DNA of 64,000 bases. It comes from Bryobacter sp964387685 (GTDB lineage: Bacteria > Acidobacteriota > Terriglobia > Bryobacterales > Bryobacteraceae). The first letter of the stretch is position 1; every line of letters starts with the position of its first letter. Positions 42,933-51,344 of the stretch are shown here, one piece after another. The translations under genes were made by a program, and so were the position numbers. A model generated the notes under the pieces. That model saw only the letters and a program-made list of their open reading frames with translations, searched no databases and was not told the origin of the DNA. The stretch is taken from assembly GCA_964387685.1 (NCBI GenBank), contig CAYLXK010000024.1, forward strand, positions 15,442-79,441, read 5' to 3'.

Positions 42933-44032
42933 GATACGTCGATGAGTATCGGGACCCGGCGCTAGCTCAGGCGGTACTGCGTGAGATCCGCGCGCGCGTA
43001 ACGCGGCCTTGGGTGTTGATGGAGATCTGCGGCGGGCAGACCCACAGCCTGATGCGCTATGGAATCGACGAGCTGCTGCCGCCGGAACTGGAACTGGTGC
43101 ATGGGCCGGGCTGCCCGGTTTGCGTTACGCCGCTGGAAATGATCGATAAGGCGCTGGAGATCGCCGCGCGGCCCGAAGTGATTTTTCTCACCTATGGCGA
43201 CATGATGCGCGTGCCGGGATCGGCGAGCGATTTATTGGAGGTGAAGGCGCGCGGAGGCGACGTTCGCTTTGTGTACTCGCCCATGCAGGCTGTGGAGGTG
43301 GCGCGAAAGAATCCGGGGCGGCAGGTGGTTTTCTTTGCGGTGGGATTTGAGACGACGGCGCCCGCTAACGCCATGGCCGTCTGGCGGGCGGCGAAGGAAG
43401 GGATCGGAAATTTTTCGTCGCTGGTCTCGCATGTGCTGGTGCCGCCGGCGTTAATGGTGCTGCTCGGTTCAGCCCAGAACCGGGTGCAAGGGTTGATCGC
43501 GCCGGGCCACGTATGTACGGTGGAAGGCTGCCGCGATTATGAGGCGCTGGTGGAGCGCTTCCGAGTGCCGGTGGTGGTGGGGGGCTTTGAACCATTGGAT
43601 TTGTTGGAAGCGATTCTGCTGCTGGTAAGGCAGTTGGAGGAAGGGCGCTGGCTGCTGGAGAACCAGTACAAGCGAGCCGTGAGCGCGGAAGGCAATGCGG
43701 TGGCGCGCGGGCTGGTGGCGGAAGTCTACGAGGTGTGCGATCGGAAGTGGAGAGGGATCGGAGAGTTGGCGCGGAGCGGCATGCGGCTGCGGGAAAAGTA
43801 TGCGGGATTTGACGCCGAAAGGGTTTTCGGGCTGACGGGGGAAGGCGTGGCCGAAGATGTGGAGTGCCGGAGCGCGCAGGTGCTGATGGGCCAAATGAAA
43901 CCGACGGATTGCCCCGCCTTCGGAGTGCGCTGCACGCCGGAAAAGCCCCTGGGCGCGCCCATGGTCTCGAGCGAAGGGGCCTGCGCGGCCTACCATCGCT
44001 ATAAGCCGCAACTGGTGCAGGTGGCGCGGTGA
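42929..44032 (+). CDS. hypD: Hydrogenase formation protein HypD
   Basis: Iron-sulfur scaffold for assembly of the Fe(CN)2CO group (367 residues). Conserved segments are EICGGQTHSLMRYG, HGPGCPVCVTP and FFAVGFETTAPANA; the [4Fe-4S] Cys are in MKPTDCPAFGVRCTP and SSEGACAAY near the C-terminus. ATG 42929 overlaps the hypC stop; a longer frame upstream is only the shadow of hypC and hyaD. Confidence 0.95.
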   Translation: MRYVDEYRDPALAQAVLREIRARVTRPWVLMEICGGQTHSLMRYGIDELLPPELELVHGPGCPVCVTPLEMIDKALEIAARPEVIFLTYGDMMRVPGSASDLLEVKARGGDVRFVYSPMQAVEVARKNPGRQVVFFAVGFETTAPANAMAVWRAAKEGIGNFSSLVSHVLVPPALMVLLGSAQNRVQGLIAPGHVCTVEGCRDYEALVERFRVPVVVGGFEPLDLLEAILLLVRQLEEGRWLLENQYKRAVSAEGNAVARGLVAEVYEVCDRKWRGIGELARSGMRLREKYAGFDAERVFGLTGEGVAEDVECRSAQVLMGQMKPTDCPAFGVRCTPEKPLGAPMVSSEGACAAYHRYKPQLVQVAR

Positions 44033-45099
44033 AGCGCGTGGACGCCGACGATGTGACGAATTGGACCTGCCCGCTGCCGCTGCGCCAGTACGGGCAGATC
44101 GTGATGGGGCATGGAGGAGGGGGCAAGCTTTCCGCGGATCTGGTAGAGCATCTGATTTTGCCGGCCTTGGGCGGGCAGAGCGCGGATTGTCTGGGGGACT
44201 CCACCGTCCTGCCGCCGCTGACCGGGCGCATGGCGATTTCGACGGACTCCTACGTCGTGCGGCCGATCCTGTTTCCGGGCGGCAGTATTGGCGAGTTGGC
44301 CGTGAACGGGACGGTTAACGATTTAGCGATGTCCGGAGCGTGGCCCCTGTATATGACCGCCGGGCTGATTCTGGAGGAGGGCTTGGCGCTAACCACGCTG
44401 GCCGAGGTGCTGAACAGAATGGGGCAAGCCGCGCGGCAGGCGGGGGTGCGGATCGTCGCCGGCGATACCAAGGTGGTGGGCCGGGGGCAGGCGGACGGCA
44501 TCTTTATTCATACGGCGGGCGTGGGGGAAGTGCCGGAAGGTGTGGAGATCGGGCCTGGGAACGCGCGGCCTGGCGACGTGATTCTCTTGTCGGGAAGCGT
44601 GGGAGATCATGGGATGGCGATCCTCTGCGCGCGGGAGGAACTGGAGTTTGACGGCGTCATCCAGAGCGACTGCGCCGCTTTGCACCGGTTGGTGCGGGCG
44701 ATGCTGGAGGCGGCAGGACCGGGCGCCGTGCGGGTGTTGCGGGATCCAACTCGCGGAGGGCTCGCGGCAGCGCTGCATGAGATTGCGCGTAGTAGCCGGG
44801 TAGGGATGGAGATTGAGGAAGGGACGGTGCCGGTAGACGACGCGGTCCGTTCCGCGTGCGAATTGATGGGGCTGGACCCTCTTCAGGTCGCCAGCGAGGG
44901 CAAGTTGGTGGCGATGGTAGACGCGGGGGCCGCCCGCCAAATCCTGGCCGCGATGCGGCTGGATCCCTTGGGAGAGAGAGCCGTCGAGATCGGCCGCGTG
45001 ACGGACCGGCATCCTGGGATGCTGACGGCGCGAACGGCGATAGGAGGGCAACGCGTGATCCCCATGCCAATCGGGGAGCAGTTGCCGCGGATCTGCTAA
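44029..45099 (+). CDS. hypE: Hydrogenase maturation protein HypE
   Basis: Dehydrates the carbamoyl group from HypF to a thiocyanate on its C-terminal Cys, donating CN to HypCD (356 residues). MGHGGGGKLSADL and DPTRGGLAAALHEIA are the ATP-binding motifs of the PurM-like fold, and the protein ends PRIC, with the reactive Cys last. The start is GTG 44029, overlapping the hypD stop by 4 bases. It is the last gene of the hydrogenase operon. Confidence 0.95.
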   Translation: MKRVDADDVTNWTCPLPLRQYGQIVMGHGGGGKLSADLVEHLILPALGGQSADCLGDSTVLPPLTGRMAISTDSYVVRPILFPGGSIGELAVNGTVNDLAMSGAWPLYMTAGLILEEGLALTTLAEVLNRMGQAARQAGVRIVAGDTKVVGRGQADGIFIHTAGVGEVPEGVEIGPGNARPGDVILLSGSVGDHGMAILCAREELEFDGVIQSDCAALHRLVRAMLEAAGPGAVRVLRDPTRGGLAAALHEIARSSRVGMEIEEGTVPVDDAVRSACELMGLDPLQVASEGKLVAMVDAGAARQILAAMRLDPLGERAVEIGRVTDRHPGMLTARTAIGGQRVIPMPIGEQLPRIC

Positions 45100-45214
45100 A
45101 GCCAGCGCCGTAGGGGGAAAGTTCGCTCCGAAAGAGCAAGGCAGGGTTCGAAGTGGGGTCGTGATGGCTGCGACACGCAATCGTCATTCGATCGTGATGC
45201 CGGAATGTTACTTT

Positions 45215-45238
45215 CTGGAGACCTTTGGAATTCTCCAG
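45215..45238 (+). promoter_or_regulatory. Hairpin next to the glpQ ribosome-binding site
   Basis: CTGGAGA (45215-45221) pairs perfectly with TCTCCAG (45232-45238). The 3' arm runs into AGGAG, the likely ribosome-binding site of the gene at 45247, so pairing could hide part of it. Confidence 0.4.
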
Positions 45239-45246
45239 GAGCTAAG

Positions 45247-46434
45247 ATGCGAAATACAGAAAAGATAGTAGTACTGGCCTTGTTTGCCGGCGCAATGGCC
45301 CAGGCCCAGGAAGCCGATCTGAAGCCGGGTAAGTGGAAAACCCTCGACGGCAACGCGCCGCTCGTGATTGGACACCGCGGGGCAAGCGGTTATTTGCCGG
45401 AGCACACGCTCGAGGCTTACCGCCGCGCGATTGAACTGGGCGCGGACTTCATCGAGCCCGATCTCGTAATTACTAAGGACGGGGTATTGATTGCGCGCCA
45501 CGAGCCGCTGCTGGACGGCACGACGGACGTGGCTTCGCGTTCGGAGTTCGCGAGCAAAAAAACGACCAAGCTGCTGGACGGCATTCCGACGCCGGGATTC
45601 TACGCAAGCGACTTCACGCTGGCGGAAATTAAGCGGCTGCGCGCCGTTCAACCCAATGGGGCGCGCTCGAAGGCCTTCGACGGACTGTATGAAATCCCCA
45701 CCTTCGATGAGATCCTCGACATGGTGCAGCGCCAACGCTATGCGACGCGCCGCACGATTGGCGTGTATCCGGAAACCAAGCATCCCAGCTTCCACTACGC
45801 GCTTGGCTTGCCGCTCGAGGATGAATTGGTCCGCCTGCTGGAGAAATACGGTCTGAACTTTAAGGGTGCGCCGGTGTTTATCCAGTCCTTTGAGACGGCG
45901 AATCTGGTTTACTTACGCCAACGCACCAAGGTGCGCCTGGTACAACTAATCGACGCCGACGACGTGGGTCCGGACGGTAAGTTAACTTACGCGAAGCCCT
46001 ACGATAAGCCCTATAACTACGCGATCACGGGGGACCCGCGCGGCTTTGCGGATCTGGTGACGGCGGCGAGCTTGGCCGACATTGCCAAGTATGCCGACGG
46101 CATCGGTCCCTGGAAGCGCTACATCGTGAGCGTGAAGATTGTCGACGCCAACAACGACGGACGGGCCGACGACGTCAATGGCGATGGCAGCGTGAACGAC
46201 GCCGATAAGCCGACCACGACGCCCACGAATCTGATCACCCTGGCCCATCAAGCGGGCCTGTTGGTGCACGCCTACACCTTCCGGAACGAAAAGAACACGC
46301 TCGGCGCCGACTATCGCACCGACCCGCGCAACGAATACATTCAGTTCTTCCTGCTCGGCGTGGACGGAGTCTTTTCCGACTTCCCGGATACGGGTGTAGC
46401 GGGACGCGCAGCCGCCGCCGGCATGCTGCCCTAA
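45247..46434 (+). CDS. glpQ: Glycerophosphodiester phosphodiesterase, exported
   Basis: Periplasmic TIM-barrel enzyme that cleaves glycerophosphodiesters to glycerol 3-phosphate and an alcohol (395 residues). The signal peptide is MRNTEKIVVLALFAGAMAQA. Catalytic and Ca-binding motifs are VIGHRGASGYLPEHT, FIEPDLVITKDG and ARHEPLLDGTTD. An Asp/Asn-rich loop (DANNDGRADDVNGDG) is EF-hand-like and is often present in the GlpQ group. ATG 45247 is preferred because AGGAG precedes it by 6 bases; an upstream in-frame start has none. A clear terminator follows. Confidence 0.93.
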   Translation: MRNTEKIVVLALFAGAMAQAQEADLKPGKWKTLDGNAPLVIGHRGASGYLPEHTLEAYRRAIELGADFIEPDLVITKDGVLIARHEPLLDGTTDVASRSEFASKKTTKLLDGIPTPGFYASDFTLAEIKRLRAVQPNGARSKAFDGLYEIPTFDEILDMVQRQRYATRRTIGVYPETKHPSFHYALGLPLEDELVRLLEKYGLNFKGAPVFIQSFETANLVYLRQRTKVRLVQLIDADDVGPDGKLTYAKPYDKPYNYAITGDPRGFADLVTAASLADIAKYADGIGPWKRYIVSVKIVDANNDGRADDVNGDGSVNDADKPTTTPTNLITLAHQAGLLVHAYTFRNEKNTLGADYRTDPRNEYIQFFLLGVDGVFSDFPDTGVAGRAAAAGMLP

Positions 46435-46460
46435 AGACGGAGACTTCCGCAAGGCCAAGT

Positions 46461-46511
46461 GGGCCCCTTCTCATCCGGCTGAGTGCAGGCCCGGTGAAAA
46501 GGGGCCCTTTT
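46461..46511 (+). terminator. Rho-independent terminator after glpQ
   Basis: GGGCCCCTT (46461-46469) pairs perfectly with AAGGGGCCC (46499-46507), followed by TTTTCGTTT. The 29-base loop is long for a terminator. It lies 26 bases after the glpQ stop. Confidence 0.65.
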
Positions 46512-46531
46512 CGTTTGGGCGCGGGCTGCCC

Positions 46532-46688
46532 TACCAGGCGGCGACGCTGCCGTCGGGGTGGAAGACGCGGGCCATCGAACTTGTATTTGGCGACTTGTTT
46601 TTCGTCGAGGTCGAAGCCGAGGCGGGGCTTGGTGGGAAGCGGATATTTGCCGTTGACCATGCGCATGGCGGGGAAGCCGAACGATTCG
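46532..46688 (-). pseudogene. Broken duplicate of the C-terminus of the enolase-superfamily gene
   Basis: This 157-base segment is nearly identical to 47350-47520, the 3' end of the enolase-superfamily gene. It lacks 14 bases (the GGGCGCGTGCCCTC stretch), which shifts the frame. Thus FGFPAMRMVNGKYPLPTKP and FHPDGSVAAW, both recognisable, fall in different frames. Nothing upstream matches the rest of the gene, so this is a remnant of a partial duplication. Confidence 0.8.
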
Positions 46689-46790
46689 GGGGTGAAGGGC
46701 ATTTGCACAGCAGTGCGCCGTTGGCCGTAGCGATCGCTACGGGCCGAGACAAAACGAGGCATCATCACTTATCTTGGGCTTTACCCACGA

Positions 46791-47171
46791 TCACTTTACT
46801 GGCATGCAGAAGTACAGAGTGTTCCCGTCTGGATCAGTCACCGCGAATTCCCGAAGGCCCCATGTTTGATCCAGTGGCGCCGTGTGAATAGGAGACTCAG
46901 GTCGCTGTGTCGTGTCTAGGCCCCGCGTGCGAAAGGTCGCAAAACGCTCATCAACGTCATCCACAAACATTCGGTTGACCGAACCGAAAACGCCGTCGCC
47001 CGAATGGCTGGAAAGCTGTATTTCAGCGCCGTCTCGAACCAGACCAATCACTCCGCTGGCCATCTCTCGATCTTCGTATCCGGGCCATTTGCGCTCGAAG
47101 TCAAGAAATCCTGTGTAGAAGTGTAAGGATCTTTCCAAATTGCTCGATTTGATCACCGGTACAATCTTCAT
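46791..47171 (-). CDS. VOC-family (glyoxalase/bleomycin resistance-like) protein
   Basis: Small protein of 126 residues with two beta-alpha-beta-beta-beta modules of the vicinal oxygen chelate fold: MKIVPVIKSSNLERSLHFYT and GLREFAVTDPDGNTLYF. This VTDPDGN motif is typical of bleomycin/fosfomycin-resistance-like members. The substrate is unknown. ATG 47171 fits the usual length; the frame could start 14 codons earlier. It is set between the broken and the intact copy of the enolase-superfamily 3' end and may have entered with that rearrangement. Confidence 0.85.
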   Translation of the reverse strand: MKIVPVIKSSNLERSLHFYTGFLDFERKWPGYEDREMASGVIGLVRDGAEIQLSSHSGDGVFGSVNRMFVDDVDERFATFRTRGLDTTQRPESPIHTAPLDQTWGLREFAVTDPDGNTLYFCMPVK

Positions 47172-47193
47172 GACTGAAGTCCTCAGCCAATTA

Positions 47194-47319
47194 GGATACT
47201 CTCTCGTCACCATAAATCGCCGCAGGCTGCGGGATGACTCGTGTGAAGTCGCAGAGTTTAGAGTTATCGAAATCGATACCCGAGAAATCTGCGAGGGACA
47301 GATTGGCCGAATGGTTGGT
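47194..47319 (-). pseudogene. Possible remnant of a pentapeptide-repeat protein
   Basis: The frame reads ANLSLADFSGIDFDNSKLCD, with the A-(N/D)-(L/F)-x-x five-residue period typical of pentapeptide repeats. It has no start or body, so it looks like a fragment left by the rearrangement here. The support is a short motif only. Confidence 0.3.
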
Positions 47320-47348
47320 TCCGGTTGGAGTAAGCGATCGGTGTGAAG

Positions 47349-48683
47349 TTACCAGGCGGCGACGCTGCCATCGGGGTGGAAGACGCGGGCCATCGGGCGC
47401 GTGCCCTCGAACTTGTATTTGGCGACTTGTTTTTCGTCGAGGTCGAAGCCGAGGCCGGGCTTGGTGGGAAGCGGATACTTGCCGTTGACCATGCGCATGG
47501 CCGGGAAGCCGAACCATTCGGCCCAGATCTTCTCCTTCACGCCGGCGTCGACGCCGGAGCAGATTTCCTGGACGAGGAAATTCGGCATGGCGGCATCGAC
47601 ATGAACGCTGGCCAGGGCGCCGATGGGGCCTTCGCAGGCGTGGGGGGCGACCTTTACGCCCGAGGCGTCGCAGAGCGCGCCAATCTTCCACAGGGCCGTA
47701 ATGCCCCCGCAGTGGTTGATGTCCGTTTGGATGATGTCGACGATGCCGAGCTCGACAAGCTCGCGGCAGTTGTAGCTGGCGACGAGGCGTTCGCCCGTGG
47801 CAATCGGCACCTTGGTGCGTTTGGCGATGCGCTGCATGGCCTTGACGTTCTCGGGCGGGCAGGGCTCTTCGATGAAGAGGAGCTTGAAGGGCTCCATTTC
47901 GCGGCAGAGGATGCTGGCGACGGCGGGGGAGGTCTTGGCGTGGAAGTCGATGCCGATGTCGATGTCGTCGCCTAAATTGACGCGCAGGGTTTCGACATGC
48001 TTGACGGCGCGGGAGATGGCCGAGTGCGTCTCGATCCATTCGTAATATCCCGGGATGCCGCCCTTGATGGCCGTGACGCCGAGCTCCTTGGCCTTGGCGC
48101 GAACTTCGCGCATTTGCTCGGGCGTATTGGCGCGGACGTGATAATAGCCGCGGACCCCGGCGGGATCGTAGGGGCCGCCGAGCAGCTTGTAAACGGGTTG
48201 GTTCAGGATTTTGCCGCGGATATCCCAAAGCGCCTGATCGATGGCGGCCATGGCGGAGCCAATGACGGGCCCCGCGCGGTAGAAGCTATGCACGTACATG
48301 GATTGCCAGTGGTGCTCCACCGGCATGGGGTCGGCTCCAATGAGCAATTCCTTGAAATCCTCGATGCAGGAAAGCGTCGCGGCGGCTTTGCCCTCCAGAG
48401 TGCCTTCGCCCCAGCCGTAGACGCCCTGGTTGGTTTCTATTTTGACGAAGACATAAGGCCGGTCGGCTTGTTCCGGAGTAGGCAGGGTGACGCCAAAAGT
48501 CTTGATCGCCGTGATGCGGAAGTTGGAGCCGAGGGGATAGAGCGCCGCGGCGCCTAAGGGGCCGGTGGCCGCGCGGTTGGGATCGTTTTGGGGGGATTGC
48601 GGCGCGAGCGCGCAAGCGCAGCCGAGGCCCGCGTTAATCGAGAAAAAGTCGCGGCGGTTGAGGGGTTTCAGAGGGGATTTCAT
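47349..48683 (-). CDS. Tat-exported enolase-superfamily protein (mandelate racemase/galactonate dehydratase-like)
   Basis: Sugar-acid dehydratase or racemase of the enolase superfamily (444 residues). NRRDFFSINAGLG is a Tat signal, rare in this normally cytosolic family. The capping domain covers about 55-170 (RITAIKTFGVTLPTPEQ, YGWGEGTLEGK). Metal ligands are the Asp in GIDFHAK, the Glu in FIEEPC and the Glu in TGERL; a catalytic His is in APHACEGP. These fit the galactonate-dehydratase-like subgroup. The stop is followed by an ATGA-linked partner gene upstream (48680). Confidence 0.88.
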   Translation of the reverse strand: MKSPLKPLNRRDFFSINAGLGCACALAPQSPQNDPNRAATGPLGAAALYPLGSNFRITAIKTFGVTLPTPEQADRPYVFVKIETNQGVYGWGEGTLEGKAAATLSCIEDFKELLIGADPMPVEHHWQSMYVHSFYRAGPVIGSAMAAIDQALWDIRGKILNQPVYKLLGGPYDPAGVRGYYHVRANTPEQMREVRAKAKELGVTAIKGGIPGYYEWIETHSAISRAVKHVETLRVNLGDDIDIGIDFHAKTSPAVASILCREMEPFKLLFIEEPCPPENVKAMQRIAKRTKVPIATGERLVASYNCRELVELGIVDIIQTDINHCGGITALWKIGALCDASGVKVAPHACEGPIGALASVHVDAAMPNFLVQEICSGVDAGVKEKIWAEWFGFPAMRMVNGKYPLPTKPGLGFDLDEKQVAKYKFEGTRPMARVFHPDGSVAAW

Positions 48684-49714
48684 TGAGCGCTTCTCCGGAC
48701 CAGAGTTTCGTTGATTTGGAGGCCAAGGCCGGGTTTGGTGTTAAGCGTGAAGTAGCCGTCGGTGGGTGTTTCGATCGCGCCGCCGACAAGCTGGTCGCGG
48801 AATTGGCGCGTCTCGCGGTCGAGAACAGCGGGGACCTCCTGGATGAAGAAATTGGGCAGGCTAGCGGCCAAGTGGAGCGCGGCGGCGGTGGCCACGGGGC
48901 CGCCCGTATGGTGGGGGGCAATCGCCGTGTAGTAGGTTTCGGCAATGGCTGCGGCGCGACGGAGCGGCGTAATGCCGAGGCGATTAACGCTCAGGCGAAG
49001 GATGTCGCAGATGCCGTCGCGAAGATAATTCTGCGCGGGCGCGAAATCGTTCAGGTCATGCCCAAGGCCCAGGGGTGTGGTGGATTCGGCGGCGATGCGG
49101 GCCAGCACTTCCTCATTCGGTTCGCGCGTGGGCCGGTCAAACCAAAGAGGATGGTAAGGTTCGAGGGCCACGACAAGATCGGCCGCCTCGGCGGAGGGCA
49201 AGAGGGCTTGGCCATCGGGGGCGAAGTCTACATTTTGGCCGGAGGATTGGCGCAGGCTGGCGAACTGAGCGGCCGCGCGGCTTACGATGTTGGGCCGGGA
49301 TGTAATCCCTGTGGGCAGCTGGATTGGCACCAGAAAGGCGCGGTGGCCTTGCGCGAGTAGGGCCTCGCGGTCCTCCAGGCGGGGCAGGGGAGTGAGGGCG
49401 CGGACCTTAAAGCGAGTAGGTCCGCCGAGCAGTTGGAAAACCGGTGCCTTCGCCTCCTGGCCATAGAGGTCGAGCAAGGCCATGTTCAGGGCCGCCGCGA
49501 TGGGCTCACCGGCAAGGTGCCGGGTGAGTACGTCGTAGCGCGACGGCTCCTGGCCCACGGCCATCGAGCGGGCCCGCGCGAGCGAAGCGGGGGACACCGC
49601 AGTGGCTTCGCCCCAACCGCTGAGGCCTTGGTCTGTGCTGACTTTGAGTAGCGTGTAGGTGCGCGCGGAACGCGGTTCCTGCAGCGCGAAAACTTCAAGC
49701 TGGGTGATTTTCAT
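48680..49714 (-). CDS. Second enolase-superfamily protein, metal site altered
   Basis: Enolase-superfamily protein of 344 residues without a signal peptide. The capping domain is seen at KVSTDQGLSGWGEATAV. The three metal-ligand positions read VDFAPDG, WFDRPTR and GLGHDL: the first Asp is kept, the second is Asp instead of Glu and the third has His where Glu is normal. The final His (IAPHHTGGP) is kept. Function may be altered or lost. It precedes the Tat-exported paralog in the same operon (4-base overlap). Confidence 0.82.
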   Translation of the reverse strand: MKITQLEVFALQEPRSARTYTLLKVSTDQGLSGWGEATAVSPASLARARSMAVGQEPSRYDVLTRHLAGEPIAAALNMALLDLYGQEAKAPVFQLLGGPTRFKVRALTPLPRLEDREALLAQGHRAFLVPIQLPTGITSRPNIVSRAAAQFASLRQSSGQNVDFAPDGQALLPSAEAADLVVALEPYHPLWFDRPTREPNEEVLARIAAESTTPLGLGHDLNDFAPAQNYLRDGICDILRLSVNRLGITPLRRAAAIAETYYTAIAPHHTGGPVATAAALHLAASLPNFFIQEVPAVLDRETRQFRDQLVGGAIETPTDGYFTLNTKPGLGLQINETLVRRSAQ

Positions 49715-49828
49715 GATGAACCCTTAAAGTGCCTGGCGCAAAGCCTTTTGCCGGAGACGATGAGCGGGCTGTGTAGAGATTATCGTAACTGCCCGGCCGG
49801 CGCCAGCCAGGCCACTACAATGCGCTTG

Positions 49829-49835
49829 CTACAAT
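49829..49835 (+). promoter_or_regulatory. Candidate -10 element upstream of the M19 dipeptidase
   Basis: CTACAAT occurs at 49815-49821 and again at 49829-49835. The second copy continues as TACAATCGGAG, an 11-base match to the candidate promoter at 61855-61865. No clear -35 was found. Confidence 0.35.
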
Positions 49836-49943
49836 CGGAGTCGCGTCGGCGGCCCCCGTCTGGTCTTCCCTATCTAGCCCATCGCAATCCATTTGCCCTC
49901 CACAGCGGGGTCCCACACCCGGCTGGGAGACAGGAAGAGCCCC

Positions 49944-51317
49944 ATGAACTACACACCTCGACATATCCTCAGCGCCGCACTCCTGCTGCAGTTGACGGCG
50001 CATTCCAGCCCGGCACAGTCCGCGGATGCCGCGTTGCTGGCCAAGGCCAAAGGCATTCATGACCGCGTGCTGAAGCTGGATACGCACAACGACATCGACC
50101 CCTCCAACTTCACCGCCGATTGCAATTACCTCAAGCGGCTGAATACCCAAGTGAACCTGCCGAAGATGGTGCAGGGCGATATGGACGTGGCCTTTCTGAT
50201 CGTCTATGTCGGCCAGGGCCTGCCTACGCCGGAAGAATACGATCACGCCTACCAACAGGCCATTGAGAAGTTCGAGGCCATTCATCGCTTCACGGAAAAG
50301 ATCGCCCCCGATGTCATGGGCCTGGCTTTGACGCCAGAGGATGTGCGCCGCCTGCACCGCCAGGGCAAGCGCGTTGCGGTGATTGGCGTCGAAAATGGCT
50401 ATCCCATCGGTACCGAGCTGAAGCGCGTGAAGGAGTTCTACGATCGCGGCGGGCGCTACATGTCGCTCGCCCACAACGGCAACAGCCAACTGGCCGATTC
50501 GAACACCGGCGAAGCCACCGGCTACATTCACAACAACGGGTTGTCTCCCTTGGGCCGCCAAGTGATCGCCGAGATGAACCGCCTGGGGATGATGGTGGAC
50601 CTTTCGCATCCCTCAAAGGGCGCGAACCTCGAAGCCATTCGCCTTTCCAAAGCTCCGGTCATCGCTTCGCACTCCAGTGTCCGCGCGCTGGCCGACCATA
50701 GCCGCAATATGGACGACGAACAACTGATGGCCTTGAAGAAAAATGGCGGCGTCATCCAGATCGTCGGCTTCGCTTCCTATGTGAAGGTGGATTCCAAAGA
50801 GCGCACAGAAGCCTTGGGCAAGCTCCGTACCGATTTCGGTTTCGGCGGAGGCGGCCGGGCCGCCGGTGGCGCTGGTTTCCGCCGGCCCACCGCGCCGCGA
50901 CCCTGCGCCGTCGAAGAAGCCAAACCTTCTGAGGCCAATGCGGCGCCGGCCGCGCCTCGCCGCACTGCCGCCTTCCTGAACATGCTGCCCGCCGACCGCC
51001 GCGCCGAATTTGAGAAGCGCATGGCGGAGATCGACGCGAAGTATCCGCCCACCACACGCGCGACCGTCAAGGATATGGTGGATCACATCGATTACGCCGT
51101 CAAAAAGATCGGTATCGATCACGTCGGAATCTCCTCGGACTTCGACGGCGGCGGTGGCATCGACGGTTGGGACAGCGCCGCGGAAGCCTTCAATGTGACG
51201 CTGGAACTCGTCCGCCGCGGCTACACCGAAGAGCAGATCGGCAAGATCTGGAGCGGCAACCTGTTGCGCGTTTGGGGCGAGGTCGAAAAGGTCGCGCAGA
51301 AACTAGCGAAGCAGTAA
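49944..51317 (+). CDS. Membrane dipeptidase-type (M19) exported metallopeptidase
   Basis: Zn-dependent dipeptidase of the renal dipeptidase family (457 residues). The signal peptide runs to about PAQSA. Zn ligands and catalytic motifs are LDTHNDID, GVENGYPIG (Glu), VDLSHPS and IASHSSVRAL (His), and ISSDFDGGG (Asp). An insert of about 45 residues (about 298-342, FGFGGGGRAAGGAGF and a Pro/Ala tract) interrupts the barrel. ATG 49944 has AGGAAGAG just upstream; the longer frame does not. The likely substrates are dipeptides, perhaps including D-amino-acid or peptidoglycan-derived ones. Confidence 0.9.
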   Translation: MNYTPRHILSAALLLQLTAHSSPAQSADAALLAKAKGIHDRVLKLDTHNDIDPSNFTADCNYLKRLNTQVNLPKMVQGDMDVAFLIVYVGQGLPTPEEYDHAYQQAIEKFEAIHRFTEKIAPDVMGLALTPEDVRRLHRQGKRVAVIGVENGYPIGTELKRVKEFYDRGGRYMSLAHNGNSQLADSNTGEATGYIHNNGLSPLGRQVIAEMNRLGMMVDLSHPSKGANLEAIRLSKAPVIASHSSVRALADHSRNMDDEQLMALKKNGGVIQIVGFASYVKVDSKERTEALGKLRTDFGFGGGGRAAGGAGFRRPTAPRPCAVEEAKPSEANAAPAAPRRTAAFLNMLPADRRAEFEKRMAEIDAKYPPTTRATVKDMVDHIDYAVKKIGIDHVGISSDFDGGGGIDGWDSAAEAFNVTLELVRRGYTEEQIGKIWSGNLLRVWGEVEKVAQKLAKQ

Positions 51318-51344
51318 CTTAGACGCTGCGGCGATGGCGCAAAA

